Below, piece by piece: positions 24,997-33,830 of a stretch of DNA of 64,000 bases; position 1 is the stretch's first letter, and each line of letters begins with the position of its first letter. This DNA is from CAVSWT01 sp963777515 (GTDB taxonomy: Bacteria; Bacteroidota; Ignavibacteria; Ignavibacteriales; Ignavibacteriaceae). The position numbers and the translations under genes are program-made. A model generated the notes under the pieces. The model saw only the letters and a list, made by a program, of their open reading frames with translations, had not been told where the DNA came from and did not search any database. The stretch is from positions 297,154-361,153 of the forward strand of contig CAVZQU010000019.1 in NCBI GenBank assembly GCA_963777515.1. Direction: 5' to 3'.

Positions 24997-26838
24997 TTAA
25001 ACCTCTTGTTCTATTTTTTGCTTTGCTGCCAATCGGGCATTCTTCCTATCCATTTCGGTTAAATATCTTTTTCTTATTCGAATACTTTCAGGAGTTACTT
25101 CAACAAACTCATCATCAGTTATCCATTCAATTGCCTGTTCAAGAGTTAATATTGTTGCCGGCTCTAATCTGATTGCCTCATCAGCTCCGGATGCACGCAT
25201 ATTAGTTAGCTGTTTGGTTTTTGTAACATTCACTCGCATATCAATATCACGAGAATTTTCTCCTACAACCATTCCTTCATAAACTTTTGTTCCGGGTTCA
25301 ATAAAAAAGACTGACCTTTCTTGTAATTTAAACATTGCATAAGCTGACGAAACGCCTTGTTCCATTGCAACCAAAGCACCTTTAGTTCTGTGAGTAATTT
25401 CTCCTTTGTATGGTTCGTATCCGTTAAAATTATGATGAAGAATTCCTGTCCCTTTTGTATCTGTCATGAATTCAGCACGATACCCAATTAATCCTCTTGC
25501 AGGAATTAAAAATTCAATCCTTGTATTTTGATTAAAGGTTACCATGTTTTTCATCTCACCTTTTCGCTTACCAAGTTTTTCAATCACAATTCCAACATGC
25601 TCTTCAGGAACATCTATAATAACATGTTCAACAGGCTCACATAAAACATCATCTATTTTTTTTGTGATAACTTCAGGCTTACTTAATTGAACTTCAAATC
25701 CTTCGCGTCTCATATTTTCAATAAGAATTGCAAGATGAAGTTCTCCTCTTCCGCTAACTTTAAATATATCAGGAGAATCTGTCATTTCAACTCTAAGACT
25801 CACATTTGATTTTAATTCTTTTGAAAGCCTTTCACTGATATTCCTGGTAGTAACATACTTCCCTTCAAGCCCTGCGAAAGAAGAATTGTTAACCATGAAG
25901 TTCATTGTTATGGTTGGTTCATCTATAGCAACGAAAGGAAGGGGTTCCGGATTCTTTAGGTCTGCAATCGTATCTCCTATATCAACATCTTCAAGGCCGG
26001 CAATTGCACCAATATCTCCTGCATCAAGTTCATCTACTTCAATTCTTTTAATATTTTCAAATGTATAAAGCTTGGTAATTTTTGAATTTATTTTATCACC
26101 TTCTTTGGTGATATGAGCAATGTTATCTCCCAATTTTATTTTACCGTTAGTTATCCTGCCGATACCAATTCTTCCCAGATAATCATTGTAATCAATTGCA
26201 GAAATAAGCATTTGAAGGGGCTTATCAATTCCAGCAGTTGGAGCGGGAACTGATTTAATAATAACATCAAACAAAGGAATTAAATTAGTACTTTCGTCTT
26301 CAAGATTTGTTTTAGCTATTCCTTGTTTTGCTACCGCATAAACATAAGGGAAATCAAGCTGCTCATCATTTGCCCCAAGAGAAACAAACAAATCAAATAT
26401 TTCATTTAAAACGTCATTCGGACGGGCATCTTTTCTATCGATTTTATTAATTACTACAATTGGTTTTAATCCGAGTTCTAACGATTTTTTTAATACAAAT
26501 TTTGTTTGTGGCAACGGCCCTTCAGCAGCATCAACCAGCAGCAGAACACCATCAACCATTCTTAAAGTACGTTCAACTTCACCACCAAAATCAGCGTGAC
26601 CGGGAGTATCAACTATGTTTATTTTGATATTTTTATAATGAATGCTGCAATTCTTCGCAAGTATGGTTATCCCTCTTTCTTTCTCAAGTGTATTGGAATC
26701 CATCACTCTTTTTTCGACCTGCTGGTTTTCTCTCCAGGCACCGGTTTGCTTCAACATGTAATCGACTAAAGTAGTTTTTCCATGGTCTACATGAGCTATA
26801 ATAGCAATATTCCGTATATCGTTTCTAAGGCTATTCAC
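24997..26838 (-). CDS. typA: Ribosome-associated GTPase TypA/BipA
   Basis: 613 residues. GTPase motifs: G1 AHVDHGKTT (14-22), G3 DTPGHADFGGEVERTLRMVD, G4 NKID. Then come domain II, the EF-G-like domains III and V, and the BipA-specific C-terminal domain (RNARLAAKQK end). It is a translational GTPase involved in 50S assembly and stress adaptation. The start is a GTG at 26838 with AAAGGA upstream; the protein aligns from MNSLRNDIRNIAIIAHVDHG. A good Bacteroidota-type promoter lies 30-60 bp upstream, and the gene is monocistronic. Confidence 0.96.
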   Translation of the reverse strand: MNSLRNDIRNIAIIAHVDHGKTTLVDYMLKQTGAWRENQQVEKRVMDSNTLEKERGITILAKNCSIHYKNIKINIVDTPGHADFGGEVERTLRMVDGVLLLVDAAEGPLPQTKFVLKKSLELGLKPIVVINKIDRKDARPNDVLNEIFDLFVSLGANDEQLDFPYVYAVAKQGIAKTNLEDESTNLIPLFDVIIKSVPAPTAGIDKPLQMLISAIDYNDYLGRIGIGRITNGKIKLGDNIAHITKEGDKINSKITKLYTFENIKRIEVDELDAGDIGAIAGLEDVDIGDTIADLKNPEPLPFVAIDEPTITMNFMVNNSSFAGLEGKYVTTRNISERLSKELKSNVSLRVEMTDSPDIFKVSGRGELHLAILIENMRREGFEVQLSKPEVITKKIDDVLCEPVEHVIIDVPEEHVGIVIEKLGKRKGEMKNMVTFNQNTRIEFLIPARGLIGYRAEFMTDTKGTGILHHNFNGYEPYKGEITHRTKGALVAMEQGVSSAYAMFKLQERSVFFIEPGTKVYEGMVVGENSRDIDMRVNVTKTKQLTNMRASGADEAIRLEPATILTLEQAIEWITDDEFVEVTPESIRIRKRYLTEMDRKNARLAAKQKIEQEV

Positions 26839-26867
26839 AATGTTCCTTTAAAATTATTTGAAGGGTG

Positions 26868-26898
26868 TAAATATAGATATATACGCCTGTATTTACAA
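26868..26898 (-). promoter_or_regulatory. Bacteroidota-type promoter of typA
   Basis: On the minus strand TTG (26896-26898) is followed by exactly 20 nt and then TATATTTA (26868-26875), close to the TAnnTTTG box. It lies 30 nt before the GTG start. The same spacing is seen before etfB, pyrG, the citrate synthase gene and the acyl-CoA dehydrogenase gene. Confidence 0.6.
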
Positions 26899-26936
26899 TT
26901 AAAATTAAGGGTAATTAATATGGAAATATTTTTTTA

Positions 26937-27236
26937 TTATGTAACAACTTGGGTATTTAACGCAATCTCTTCAAGAATTGAAGAAACTTTTAAGCATTGG
27001 TCTAACGGACCATTAAAAACTATGCTTTTCCCCTTTACGTGAACCTCAAATGCAAAACCTCTGGCTTGTTCAAATGTACATTGAGTAGCTTTGATAAGCT
27101 GGACAATAACTTCGTCAAACGTATGCCAGTCATCATTGTATAGAATTACTTTACTTGCTAAACCTACATCCGAGTCTTCTTCTTCAATAACATCAATTTC
27201 AGGAAGCTGCTCAATTTTTTCTAATTCATTTTTCAT
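26937..27236 (-). CDS. clpS: ATP-dependent Clp protease adaptor ClpS
   Basis: 99 residues. Core motifs: VILYNDDWHTFDEV (N-degron pocket with the Asn-Asp-Asp triad), then ARGFAFEVHVKGKSIVFNG (the EVHxxGKA motif) and the final helix. The acidic N-terminal extension (IEEEDSD) is typical of the flexible tail inserted into the Clp ATPase. It delivers N-end-rule substrates to ClpAP/ClpCP. It stands 98 bp upstream of typA in the same direction; no clp ATPase gene is nearby. Confidence 0.9.
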   Translation of the reverse strand: MKNELEKIEQLPEIDVIEEEDSDVGLASKVILYNDDWHTFDEVIVQLIKATQCTFEQARGFAFEVHVKGKSIVFNGPLDQCLKVSSILEEIALNTQVVT

Positions 27237-27318
27237 ATGTTTAATTTAGAAATTTATTAAAGAAATATAAATACAATTTGATAAAGATTTTATTCGGAAT
27301 GTTTTAAAAATACGTGGT

Positions 27319-27349
27319 TTGATTTTAGACAGGTGTATGGTTATATTTT
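27319..27349 (+). promoter_or_regulatory. Bacteroidota-type promoter of the etfBA operon
   Basis: TTG (27319-27321), 20 nt, then TATATTTT (27342-27349), 33 nt before the etfB ATG. This is the same layout as the typA, pyrG, citrate synthase and acyl-CoA dehydrogenase promoters. Confidence 0.6.
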
Positions 27350-27382
27350 TTGTCAAAATTACAGAAGTTTAATGGAGGTAGA

Positions 27383-28129
27383 ATGAAAATAGCAGTATGC
27401 GTCAGTCATGTTCCGGACACTGCTACAAAAGTTAAAGTCGGCGCAGATGAAAAAACAATTGATCCGGCTGGAGTAACATACATAATTAACCCTTATGATG
27501 AATTTGCCGTTGAAGAAGCACTTAAAACTAAAGAAAAATTAGGTGGTGATGTAACTGTAATAAGTGTTGGAAATGATGCAAACAAAGAGACAATAAAAAA
27601 AGCACTTGCAATGGGAGTTGATAACGGAATTTTATTAAAGGCTGACAATCACAGAGATTCATTTGGAATTGCTCATGCTTTAGCGGATGAGATTAAAAAT
27701 GGCGGATATGAAATAGTTTTTATGGGAAAACAATCCGTAGATTATGATAACTCCATTGTCCCACAATTAACAGCGGAGATTTTAAATTACTCATGTATTT
27801 CTGTTGTAGTTGATTTGAAAATTGAAGGTAATAAAATTACTGCCGAAAGAGAAATTGAAGGCGGACGTGAAGTTGTTGAAACTGAACTGCCGGTAATTAT
27901 TGGAGCACAAAAAGGATTGAACGACCCACGTTATGCTTCCTTAAAAGGAATTATGGCAGCGAAGAAAAAAGTTATTGAGGAAAAACCTGCGGCTTCTTTT
28001 GAAAATTCTGTTGAAGTAATTAAACTTCATAAACCTCCTGCAAAACAGCCTGGAAGAATTTTAGGAACTGATGCTTCTGCTGTTCCCGAATTAGTGAAAC
28101 TGCTTCATGAAGAGGCTAAAGTCATTTAA
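27383..28129 (+). CDS. etfB: Electron transfer flavoprotein beta subunit
   Basis: 248 residues from the ATG at 27383, which has GGAGG 5 nt upstream; a TTG at 27350 is open but without a site. It begins MKIAVCVSHVPDTATKV and contains the ETF beta signature region (NAKE-like SVGNDANKETIKKALAMGVD, then DYDNSIVPQLTAEIL) that binds AMP. It carries electrons from acyl-CoA and related dehydrogenases to the quinone pool through ETF-quinone oxidoreductase. It is followed 20 bp later by etfA. A likely donor is the acyl-CoA dehydrogenase at 58238-59407. Confidence 0.95.
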   Translation: MKIAVCVSHVPDTATKVKVGADEKTIDPAGVTYIINPYDEFAVEEALKTKEKLGGDVTVISVGNDANKETIKKALAMGVDNGILLKADNHRDSFGIAHALADEIKNGGYEIVFMGKQSVDYDNSIVPQLTAEILNYSCISVVVDLKIEGNKITAEREIEGGREVVETELPVIIGAQKGLNDPRYASLKGIMAAKKKVIEEKPAASFENSVEVIKLHKPPAKQPGRILGTDASAVPELVKLLHEEAKVI

Positions 28130-28149
28130 CGAACAAGGAATTTAAACTA

Positions 28150-29115
28150 ATGTCTGAAAAAATAATTGCAGTATTGGAACAAAGAGAAAGTAAATTGAAA
28201 AAAGCTTCATTTGAAGCAGTATCAGTTACATCAAAATTAGCAGCAGATTTAAATCTTGAATCTGAAATTGTTGTAGTAGGAAATGAAATTGAAAACTTAA
28301 ATGAAGCTGCAAAATATGGTATTTCAAGAATTATTCATTTGAAGAACGAGAATTTTAAGAATTACAGTTCATCAGGATATGCTGATTCTTTAGCAAAATA
28401 TCTTAAAGAAGCTGAAGCAAAATATGTTATCATTCCAAATACATCTTTGGGAAAAGACCTTGCTCCCAGAATAGCAGTAAAATTAAATGCCGGAATATTA
28501 GTTGATTGTGTGAAATTAATTTCAGAAAATGGTGAGATAATTGCAACAAGGCCTATTTACGCTGGTAAAGCATTATTAGATGTAAAATTAAAATCAGATA
28601 TTAAAATTTTTACAATTCGTCCCAATGTATTTAAAGCAGAACAAACTACTCCGGATTTGGAAGCAAATATCGAAATAAAAGAAATCGGAGATGCAGACTT
28701 AAAAACAAAAGTAGTTGAATTTAAGAAGTCAGAAGGAAAACTTGATGTCGCTGAAGCAGATATTATAGTTTCTGGAGGCAGAGGTTTAAAAAATCCTGAA
28801 AGCTTTAAGCTTGTTGAAGACTTAGCCGATGCTTTCGGAGCAGCCGTTGGAGCATCAAGAGCCGTCGTGGATGCAGGATGGAGGCCTCATCGGGAGCAAG
28901 TTGGACAAACCGGAAAAACAGTTTCACCTTCTCTTTACGTAGCATGTGGAATTAGCGGTGCAATTCAGCATTTAGCTGGAATGTCTTCTTCTAAATATAT
29001 TGTTGCCATAAATAAAGATAAAGATGCACCGATATTTACAGTTGCTGATTATGGAATTGCCGGTGATGTATTTGAAGTATTACCAAAATTAACTGAAGAG
29101 ATTAATAAAACTTAA
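28150..29115 (+). CDS. etfA: Electron transfer flavoprotein alpha subunit
   Basis: 321 residues. The N-terminal adenine-nucleotide alpha-hydrolase-like domain is followed by the FAD-binding domain with IIVSGGRGLKNPESF, GASRAVVDAGWRPHREQVGQ (the Arg and GQTGKTVSPSLY FAD contacts), CGISGAIQHLAGMSSSKYIV and DAPIFTVADYGIAGD. This is the heterodimer partner of EtfB. The nuclease gene follows 24 bp downstream in the same direction and may be co-transcribed. Confidence 0.96.
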   Translation: MSEKIIAVLEQRESKLKKASFEAVSVTSKLAADLNLESEIVVVGNEIENLNEAAKYGISRIIHLKNENFKNYSSSGYADSLAKYLKEAEAKYVIIPNTSLGKDLAPRIAVKLNAGILVDCVKLISENGEIIATRPIYAGKALLDVKLKSDIKIFTIRPNVFKAEQTTPDLEANIEIKEIGDADLKTKVVEFKKSEGKLDVAEADIIVSGGRGLKNPESFKLVEDLADAFGAAVGASRAVVDAGWRPHREQVGQTGKTVSPSLYVACGISGAIQHLAGMSSSKYIVAINKDKDAPIFTVADYGIAGDVFEVLPKLTEEINKT

Positions 29116-29139
29116 ATCGTAATAAGTTAGGAGTTTTAT

Positions 29140-29736
29140 TTGCACAAAATTCAATGTGATATTCTTGGTTTATCATCCAGCCCTTCCACAGGAGGTGCAT
29201 ATGCAATTCTATTAAAAGAAGTAAACGGAAATAGAAGACTTCCGATAATTATTGGAGCCTTTGAAGCACAAGCAATTGCACTTGAATTGGAAGGGATTAA
29301 ACCTCCCCGCCCTCTTACTCATGACTTATTCAAACAGGTAATAGATAATTTGGGAGCATCAATATTAGAAGTAATAATTGATGAGCTTCGCGAAAATACT
29401 TTCTATGCAAAAATACTATTAGAAATATCAGGACTTACAAATGAAATAGACGGCAGGCCAAGCGATGCAATTGCATTAGCTGTGAGGGCACAAGCTCCTA
29501 TTTTTGTAGCTGAAAGCGTAATGGAATCTGCTGCATTTATTCCCTCCGAAGAAGGAGAAGAAGACATTTATAGTAAAGAAAGAGAAGAGGAAGTTAAAGA
29601 AGAAAAAACTCCTAAAACTAAAGAAGCAAAATTAGCGGCTCTTCAAAATAAATTACGCGAAGCTATTGAAGCTGAGGAATATGAGCGTGCTGCAAAACTA
29701 AGAGATGATATTAAAAAGCTTACAAGTAATAATTAA
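29140..29736 (+). CDS. Bifunctional nuclease (BFN/DUF151) family protein with C-terminal UVR motif
   Basis: 198 residues from a TTG with TTAGGAG upstream. The BFN domain (about 1-135) shows IIIGAFEAQAIALELEGI, RPLTHDLF and GRPSDAIALAVRAQAPIFV, all hallmarks. After an acidic linker (EEGEEDIYSKE) comes a UvrB/UvrC-type helical hairpin: KLREAIEAEEYERAAKLRDD. Plant members have DNase/RNase activity; bacterial function is little defined. The UVR motif suggests protein contact in nucleic-acid or Clp-linked work. It sits after etfA and converges with the DUF2851 gene 3 bp away. Confidence 0.88.
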   Translation: MHKIQCDILGLSSSPSTGGAYAILLKEVNGNRRLPIIIGAFEAQAIALELEGIKPPRPLTHDLFKQVIDNLGASILEVIIDELRENTFYAKILLEISGLTNEIDGRPSDAIALAVRAQAPIFVAESVMESAAFIPSEEGEEDIYSKEREEEVKEEKTPKTKEAKLAALQNKLREAIEAEEYERAAKLRDDIKKLTSNN

Positions 29737-29739
29737 AAT

Positions 29740-31215
29740 CTAAGCAAAAACCTTTTGCCCGATGGGGCATTCTGTACATTTTTTCTTTATACAATAATTT
29801 CTAAAAATTTCAATCATACCTTGATATAAAACTGTTTTCTTCCAGGCATTGTCTAGTCTAAGTGCATCACATACTTCTTTCACTAAACCATTTTCACTCT
29901 GCTGATAAAAGTTGACGTATGTTTTTATAACTTTTCTGGATAAGTCTTTCATATTGAACAAATCAAAGTAAACAAGAATTATTGGCAAAATTACATTTAC
30001 AATTATTTCATCTGCTCTTGAAACGCCGATAAAATAATTAATCCTTGTTCTGGAAGGCTTATCAAAAATAAAATGCTGTGTCCAAAAACCATCTCCTTTA
30101 ACAACAACCAGCGACCTTAATTCATTAATTATTTTTCCATAAGAAGAATAAGTTTTAAAAAGCTTAATTATATTGTAAATAAAATTATGATGGAAAATCC
30201 TATCTACAATTCTAACTCCTCCAGCTATCCTAATGGTAGGAAAATTTTGAGGCCTTAATTTAAAGAAATGCCATTGTGCAGCATTATAAATTTTTCCGTC
30301 ATATATTTGTTTTATTCCGCTCCATAAATCATAAAGCTCACGTGTATAAATAGAAGTTTCACTATCTGGCAAATTATAAACATCAGGCATTAACCCAGCT
30401 ATATTAAACAAAGCTGATTCAGCTGTTTTAATAAAATCACTTGTATCTAACATCTTCAAAAATTTAATATCAGCGGACCTCGCAAGCTTCAACATTATTT
30501 CTTTATTCTTTGAGTAGCCTAATGCTTCAAAAACCTGCTCATACATTAATTGATTCCAGATAACCTGGTCTTTAAAATCTTCAATCTCAAATTTTTTGTT
30601 ATGAAATTCTTCAGTTAATTCATAAGAAATTATGGGCTCTTTTAATTTCATTTCTTTAATGTAGCTGAGCTCTTTAAGCCGTTCAAACATTTTTTGGCTT
30701 TTATGTTTGAACCTTTCAACTCCGAAATCAAATATTATTTTTATCTTTTCATCTTCGCTCAATAAACTTGAAACTTGGTCGCACGGCATTTTATTAATAC
30801 GAGAATCTCTTTCATCAAGTATTGCTTTTTGAATTTGATTTCTAATGCTGCCGTCTAATAAATTTTCAAATGAAACCGAATTTACCTTTCGCCCTTCTTG
30901 TGTATACACGTGTGAATGATTGTCTTTCCCAAATACAGCATGCAAAATTACTTTGTTATACTTTTTGTTAATGTTATGGCCGTGAGCTTTCCAGTCGGAA
31001 TAGTGAGAATCTATTTCAACGTCACCAAGATAAGTTATATTCCCAATTTTAATTCTAGCATTTTTAAAATCCGGACCGCCTAATTCATCATTTAAAATTC
31101 CCGGATCAAGAACATTAATTTGTTCTTCTTCAGATGTTAAAAGATTTTTTGAGAATTGCTGTTTCTTCCAAATTTCATATAAAAATTTCTCGTGTATTTT
31201 TGAAGTCTTGGCCAT
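29740..31215 (-). CDS. DUF2851 family protein
   Basis: 491 residues, a typical length for DUF2851, a family mostly found in Bacteroidota relatives. The conserved N-terminus is clear (EKFLYEIWKKQQF, LNDELGGPDFKNARIKIG, GDVEIDSHYSDWKAHGH, NKVILHAVFG), which hints at a nuclease-like or sugar-enzyme fold but is unproved. The C-terminus has a Cys cluster (YCIKKKCTECPIG) that could bind a metal or iron-sulfur cluster. It forms a two-gene unit with the 133-residue gene, whose stop lies 2 bp upstream of this ATG. Confidence 0.85.
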   Translation of the reverse strand: MAKTSKIHEKFLYEIWKKQQFSKNLLTSEEEQINVLDPGILNDELGGPDFKNARIKIGNITYLGDVEIDSHYSDWKAHGHNINKKYNKVILHAVFGKDNHSHVYTQEGRKVNSVSFENLLDGSIRNQIQKAILDERDSRINKMPCDQVSSLLSEDEKIKIIFDFGVERFKHKSQKMFERLKELSYIKEMKLKEPIISYELTEEFHNKKFEIEDFKDQVIWNQLMYEQVFEALGYSKNKEIMLKLARSADIKFLKMLDTSDFIKTAESALFNIAGLMPDVYNLPDSETSIYTRELYDLWSGIKQIYDGKIYNAAQWHFFKLRPQNFPTIRIAGGVRIVDRIFHHNFIYNIIKLFKTYSSYGKIINELRSLVVVKGDGFWTQHFIFDKPSRTRINYFIGVSRADEIIVNVILPIILVYFDLFNMKDLSRKVIKTYVNFYQQSENGLVKEVCDALRLDNAWKKTVLYQGMIEIFRNYCIKKKCTECPIGQKVFA

Positions 31216-31217
31216 AA

Positions 31218-31619
31218 CTACACCTTTGATTCATTAATTATATTAAGAAGTATAGAAGTAGATTTCCGTGATTTAAGTTTATAGAAAATTTCAATTAAAT
31301 TTTTACCTGGTATTAACTTAATATTTTGAAACGAATAATCACCGCTAGTAATTAGGTAAAACATATCTCGCTTTTTATTATTAATAAAAAGAAACAGACT
31401 AATTGGAAATTCTGTAACCGGAACTTGCAGATTGATATCAATAAACTTTTTTCGAGTTGAAATAGAGTCTTCGATATTTAAAAGTTTAATTAGAGGTAAG
31501 CTGTGGTCAGTTATTAATTCTGGAATATTAAAAACTTCAGGATAAAGTTCCCTTTGAATAAAATCATCATCGATAAAAGGAAGAGTATTTTTTGGTTCTA
31601 TGATTGTTGTATCACGCAA
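31218..31619 (-). CDS. Hypothetical protein paired with the DUF2851 gene
   Basis: 133 residues; I do not recognise the family. It starts at a TTG with AGAGGTG upstream. There is no signal peptide or membrane helix. The C-terminal half alternates short hydrophobic strands (FPISLFLFINNKK, FYLITSGDYSFQNIKLIPGK, NLIEIFYKL) in a way that resembles a beta-sandwich. It sits 2 bp upstream of the DUF2851 gene, so the two are surely co-translated and probably work together. Confidence 0.75.
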   Translation of the reverse strand: MRDTTIIEPKNTLPFIDDDFIQRELYPEVFNIPELITDHSLPLIKLLNIEDSISTRKKFIDINLQVPVTEFPISLFLFINNKKRDMFYLITSGDYSFQNIKLIPGKNLIEIFYKLKSRKSTSILLNIINESKV

Positions 31620-31724
31620 AGTTTCACCTCTATTTAAGAGGGCTCAATTAACCCTTGCAAAACATACAAAGAAAAGAGGAAAGAGTAAATTGTAAACGAT
31701 ACTTTTTAGTATTAGATACTTAAT

Positions 31725-32534
31725 TTAGTTGAATAATTCAATAATTCTGTTGTTGTAGCTAAGAATTTCTGCTCTGGCAGCCTCAGCAAAATCATTGCTC
31801 TTACTTTTATAAATTATTCCCCGGCTGACATTGATTAAAAAGTTTGTTGGTTTTCTATTCTTTAGAATTCCTATAATTTCTTCAAGACTTCCTCCTTGTG
31901 CACCAATACCAGGCAAAAGAATTGGAAGCGAGGCAATTCGATTAAGATTATCTTTCAACTCATCACTTTTTGTTGCACCGAACACTATCCCGCAATTATT
32001 ATTTTTATTCCAACTTTTTACATTATCAATAACTTTTTGATAAAGGAAAGAACCATCTTCTAAACTTAACTTTTCAATATCGTTGGCTCCTGGATTGGAA
32101 GTAAGCGCTAAAATAAAATTAAGCTTATCAGAAAATTCTAAAAACGGCTTAACTGAATCTTCTCCCATATAGGGATTAATTGTTATTGCATCACATTTAA
32201 AATGCTCGAATACTGATTTCGCATACATTTTAGAAGTATTGCCTATGTCTCCACGCTTTGCATCGCCGATAATCAAAATATCTTCCGGTATTAACCTAAT
32301 CGAATTTAATAATGTTTGAAATCCTGAAGTTCCATCTTTTTCATAAAAGGCAAAATTGAATTTATATGCTGCAGCGTAATCTTTAGTTGCATTTATAATT
32401 TCTCTGTTGAACTCAAATACCGGGTGTGAATGTGATTTTAAAGAATCCGGCATCTTCTCAACGTCGGTATCTAATCCTACACAAATAAATTTTTTAAAAG
32501 TATTTTTCTTATGAAGTTTTTCTAAAGCATTCAT
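31725..32534 (-). CDS. pyrF: Orotidine 5'-phosphate decarboxylase (type 2)
   Basis: 269 residues, longer than the E. coli type and characteristic of the type 2 subfamily. Motifs: FICVGLDTDVEKMP, the catalytic DAKRGDIGNT with its Asp-Lys-Asp charge network, TINPYMGEDSV, and the phosphate-binding LPGIGAQGGSLEE. It makes UMP in the last step of pyrimidine synthesis. It lies downstream of rodA in the same direction with a 66-bp gap, so it may be read from the long shape/purine operon. Confidence 0.95.
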   Translation of the reverse strand: MNALEKLHKKNTFKKFICVGLDTDVEKMPDSLKSHSHPVFEFNREIINATKDYAAAYKFNFAFYEKDGTSGFQTLLNSIRLIPEDILIIGDAKRGDIGNTSKMYAKSVFEHFKCDAITINPYMGEDSVKPFLEFSDKLNFILALTSNPGANDIEKLSLEDGSFLYQKVIDNVKSWNKNNNCGIVFGATKSDELKDNLNRIASLPILLPGIGAQGGSLEEIIGILKNRKPTNFLINVSRGIIYKSKSNDFAEAARAEILSYNNRIIELFN

Positions 32535-32600
32535 TTTTTAATGTTTATTTAATTCAAATTAAAATTTATAAACTCGCAAAAAATATTTCTTTACTAATCT

Positions 32601-33830
32601 TTAATTATAGTTCTTTTTAGCTTTATAAATATTGGCAACTATTCCCAGCATAAACATATTCACTAATAGTGAACTCCCGCCGTAACTAACAAATGGAAGA
32701 GGAATTCCAATGACAGGCATTACACCTACTGTCATTCCGACATTTACTAATAAATGAATAACATAAACAGCAAGAATCCCGATTGCTATTAAGCTTAAGA
32801 ATTCATCTTTTGTGCTAGTTGCGATTTTTAAAATCCGTAGAAACAAAACTAAAAACAAAACTAAGGTAATAAACGAACCAATAAAACCAAACTCTTCTCC
32901 AATTACGCAATAAATGAAATCAGTCCATTGTTCCGGAATATATTGAAGCTGGGTTTGATTACCCGCTAAAAATCCTTTCCCCCAAAATCCTCCTGAACCA
33001 ATTGCTACTTTTGCTTGAATTGCATTGTATCCCGAACCAAGCGGGTCTGCCATTGGATTAATAAATGCTTGAATTCTTTTTTGTTGATGAGGACTTAAAG
33101 CCCTATAAACATAATCGGTAAAAAAACCTGCTCCAATATTTAAAGCGAGAATTGAACCTGTGAAAAAAATATCCTTTTTAAAAATTATTAAACCAACTAT
33201 CACCAGCAGCAAAGCAACTATAAAATATACCATTCCAAATAAAGATGAGACAGCAATAAAACCCGGAGAAAGGACTATAAATAATCCAAACAAACTTATG
33301 CCTTTCCAAAAAATCATCGTAAGCATTAAACCCATAAAAACAATTGCAGTCCCCATATCAGGCTCTAACAAAATTAAACCGATTGGAATACAACCAACAA
33401 CCAGTGCTAAAATAATATCTTTAAACGAATCTATATCTGTATTTTTTCTACTTAAAAAGGAAGCAAGTGCTAAAATGGTTCCTATCTTTGCAAATTCAGA
33501 AGGTTGAAATCCCAATGGCCCAAAATCTAGCCAGCTTTTTGCACCTGAAATTCTTCTTCCTAATACTATTACAATTACTAAGAACACAATTGAAATAAGA
33601 TAGCTTGGAACTGCAATGACTTTAAAAGTATTTGTAGGGATTGAATACGTAATTAAAAATATAATTAATGCCGCTACACCCCATACAATTTGTTTCTGAA
33701 AATTTCCGCTTGCAGAAGGATTGTTTAATGTTGAACTGTATATTGCTACTAACCCGAAGCCAACTAAAAATATTACGGCAAAAAACAAAATGAAGTCAAA
33801 CTTGTCTTTAAATTTATAATCAATTTGCAA
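32601..33830 (-). CDS. rodA: Rod-shape peptidoglycan glycosyltransferase RodA (SEDS)
   Basis: 409 residues with about ten membrane helices. SEDS motifs: AKSWLDFGPLGFQPSEFAKI, LLEPDMGTA, GFWGKGFLAGNQTQLQYIPE, TDFIYCVIGEEFGFIGS and IGIPLPFVSYGGSS. It polymerises glycan strands with PBP2 during cell elongation. The start is a TTG at 33830, overlapping the mrdA stop by 11 nt, so translation is coupled. It is the last gene of the mreBCD-mrdA-rodA set. Confidence 0.95.
   Translation of the reverse strand: MQIDYKFKDKFDFILFFAVIFLVGFGLVAIYSSTLNNPSASGNFQKQIVWGVAALIIFLITYSIPTNTFKVIAVPSYLISIVFLVIVIVLGRRISGAKSWLDFGPLGFQPSEFAKIGTILALASFLSRKNTDIDSFKDIILALVVGCIPIGLILLEPDMGTAIVFMGLMLTMIFWKGISLFGLFIVLSPGFIAVSSLFGMVYFIVALLLVIVGLIIFKKDIFFTGSILALNIGAGFFTDYVYRALSPHQQKRIQAFINPMADPLGSGYNAIQAKVAIGSGGFWGKGFLAGNQTQLQYIPEQWTDFIYCVIGEEFGFIGSFITLVLFLVLFLRILKIATSTKDEFLSLIAIGILAVYVIHLLVNVGMTVGVMPVIGIPLPFVSYGGSSLLVNMFMLGIVANIYKAKKNYN

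Noticed and set aside
27350..27382. Upstream TTG start for etfB
   Set aside because: No ribosome-binding site, and the ATG at 27383 has GGAGG and matches the family start.
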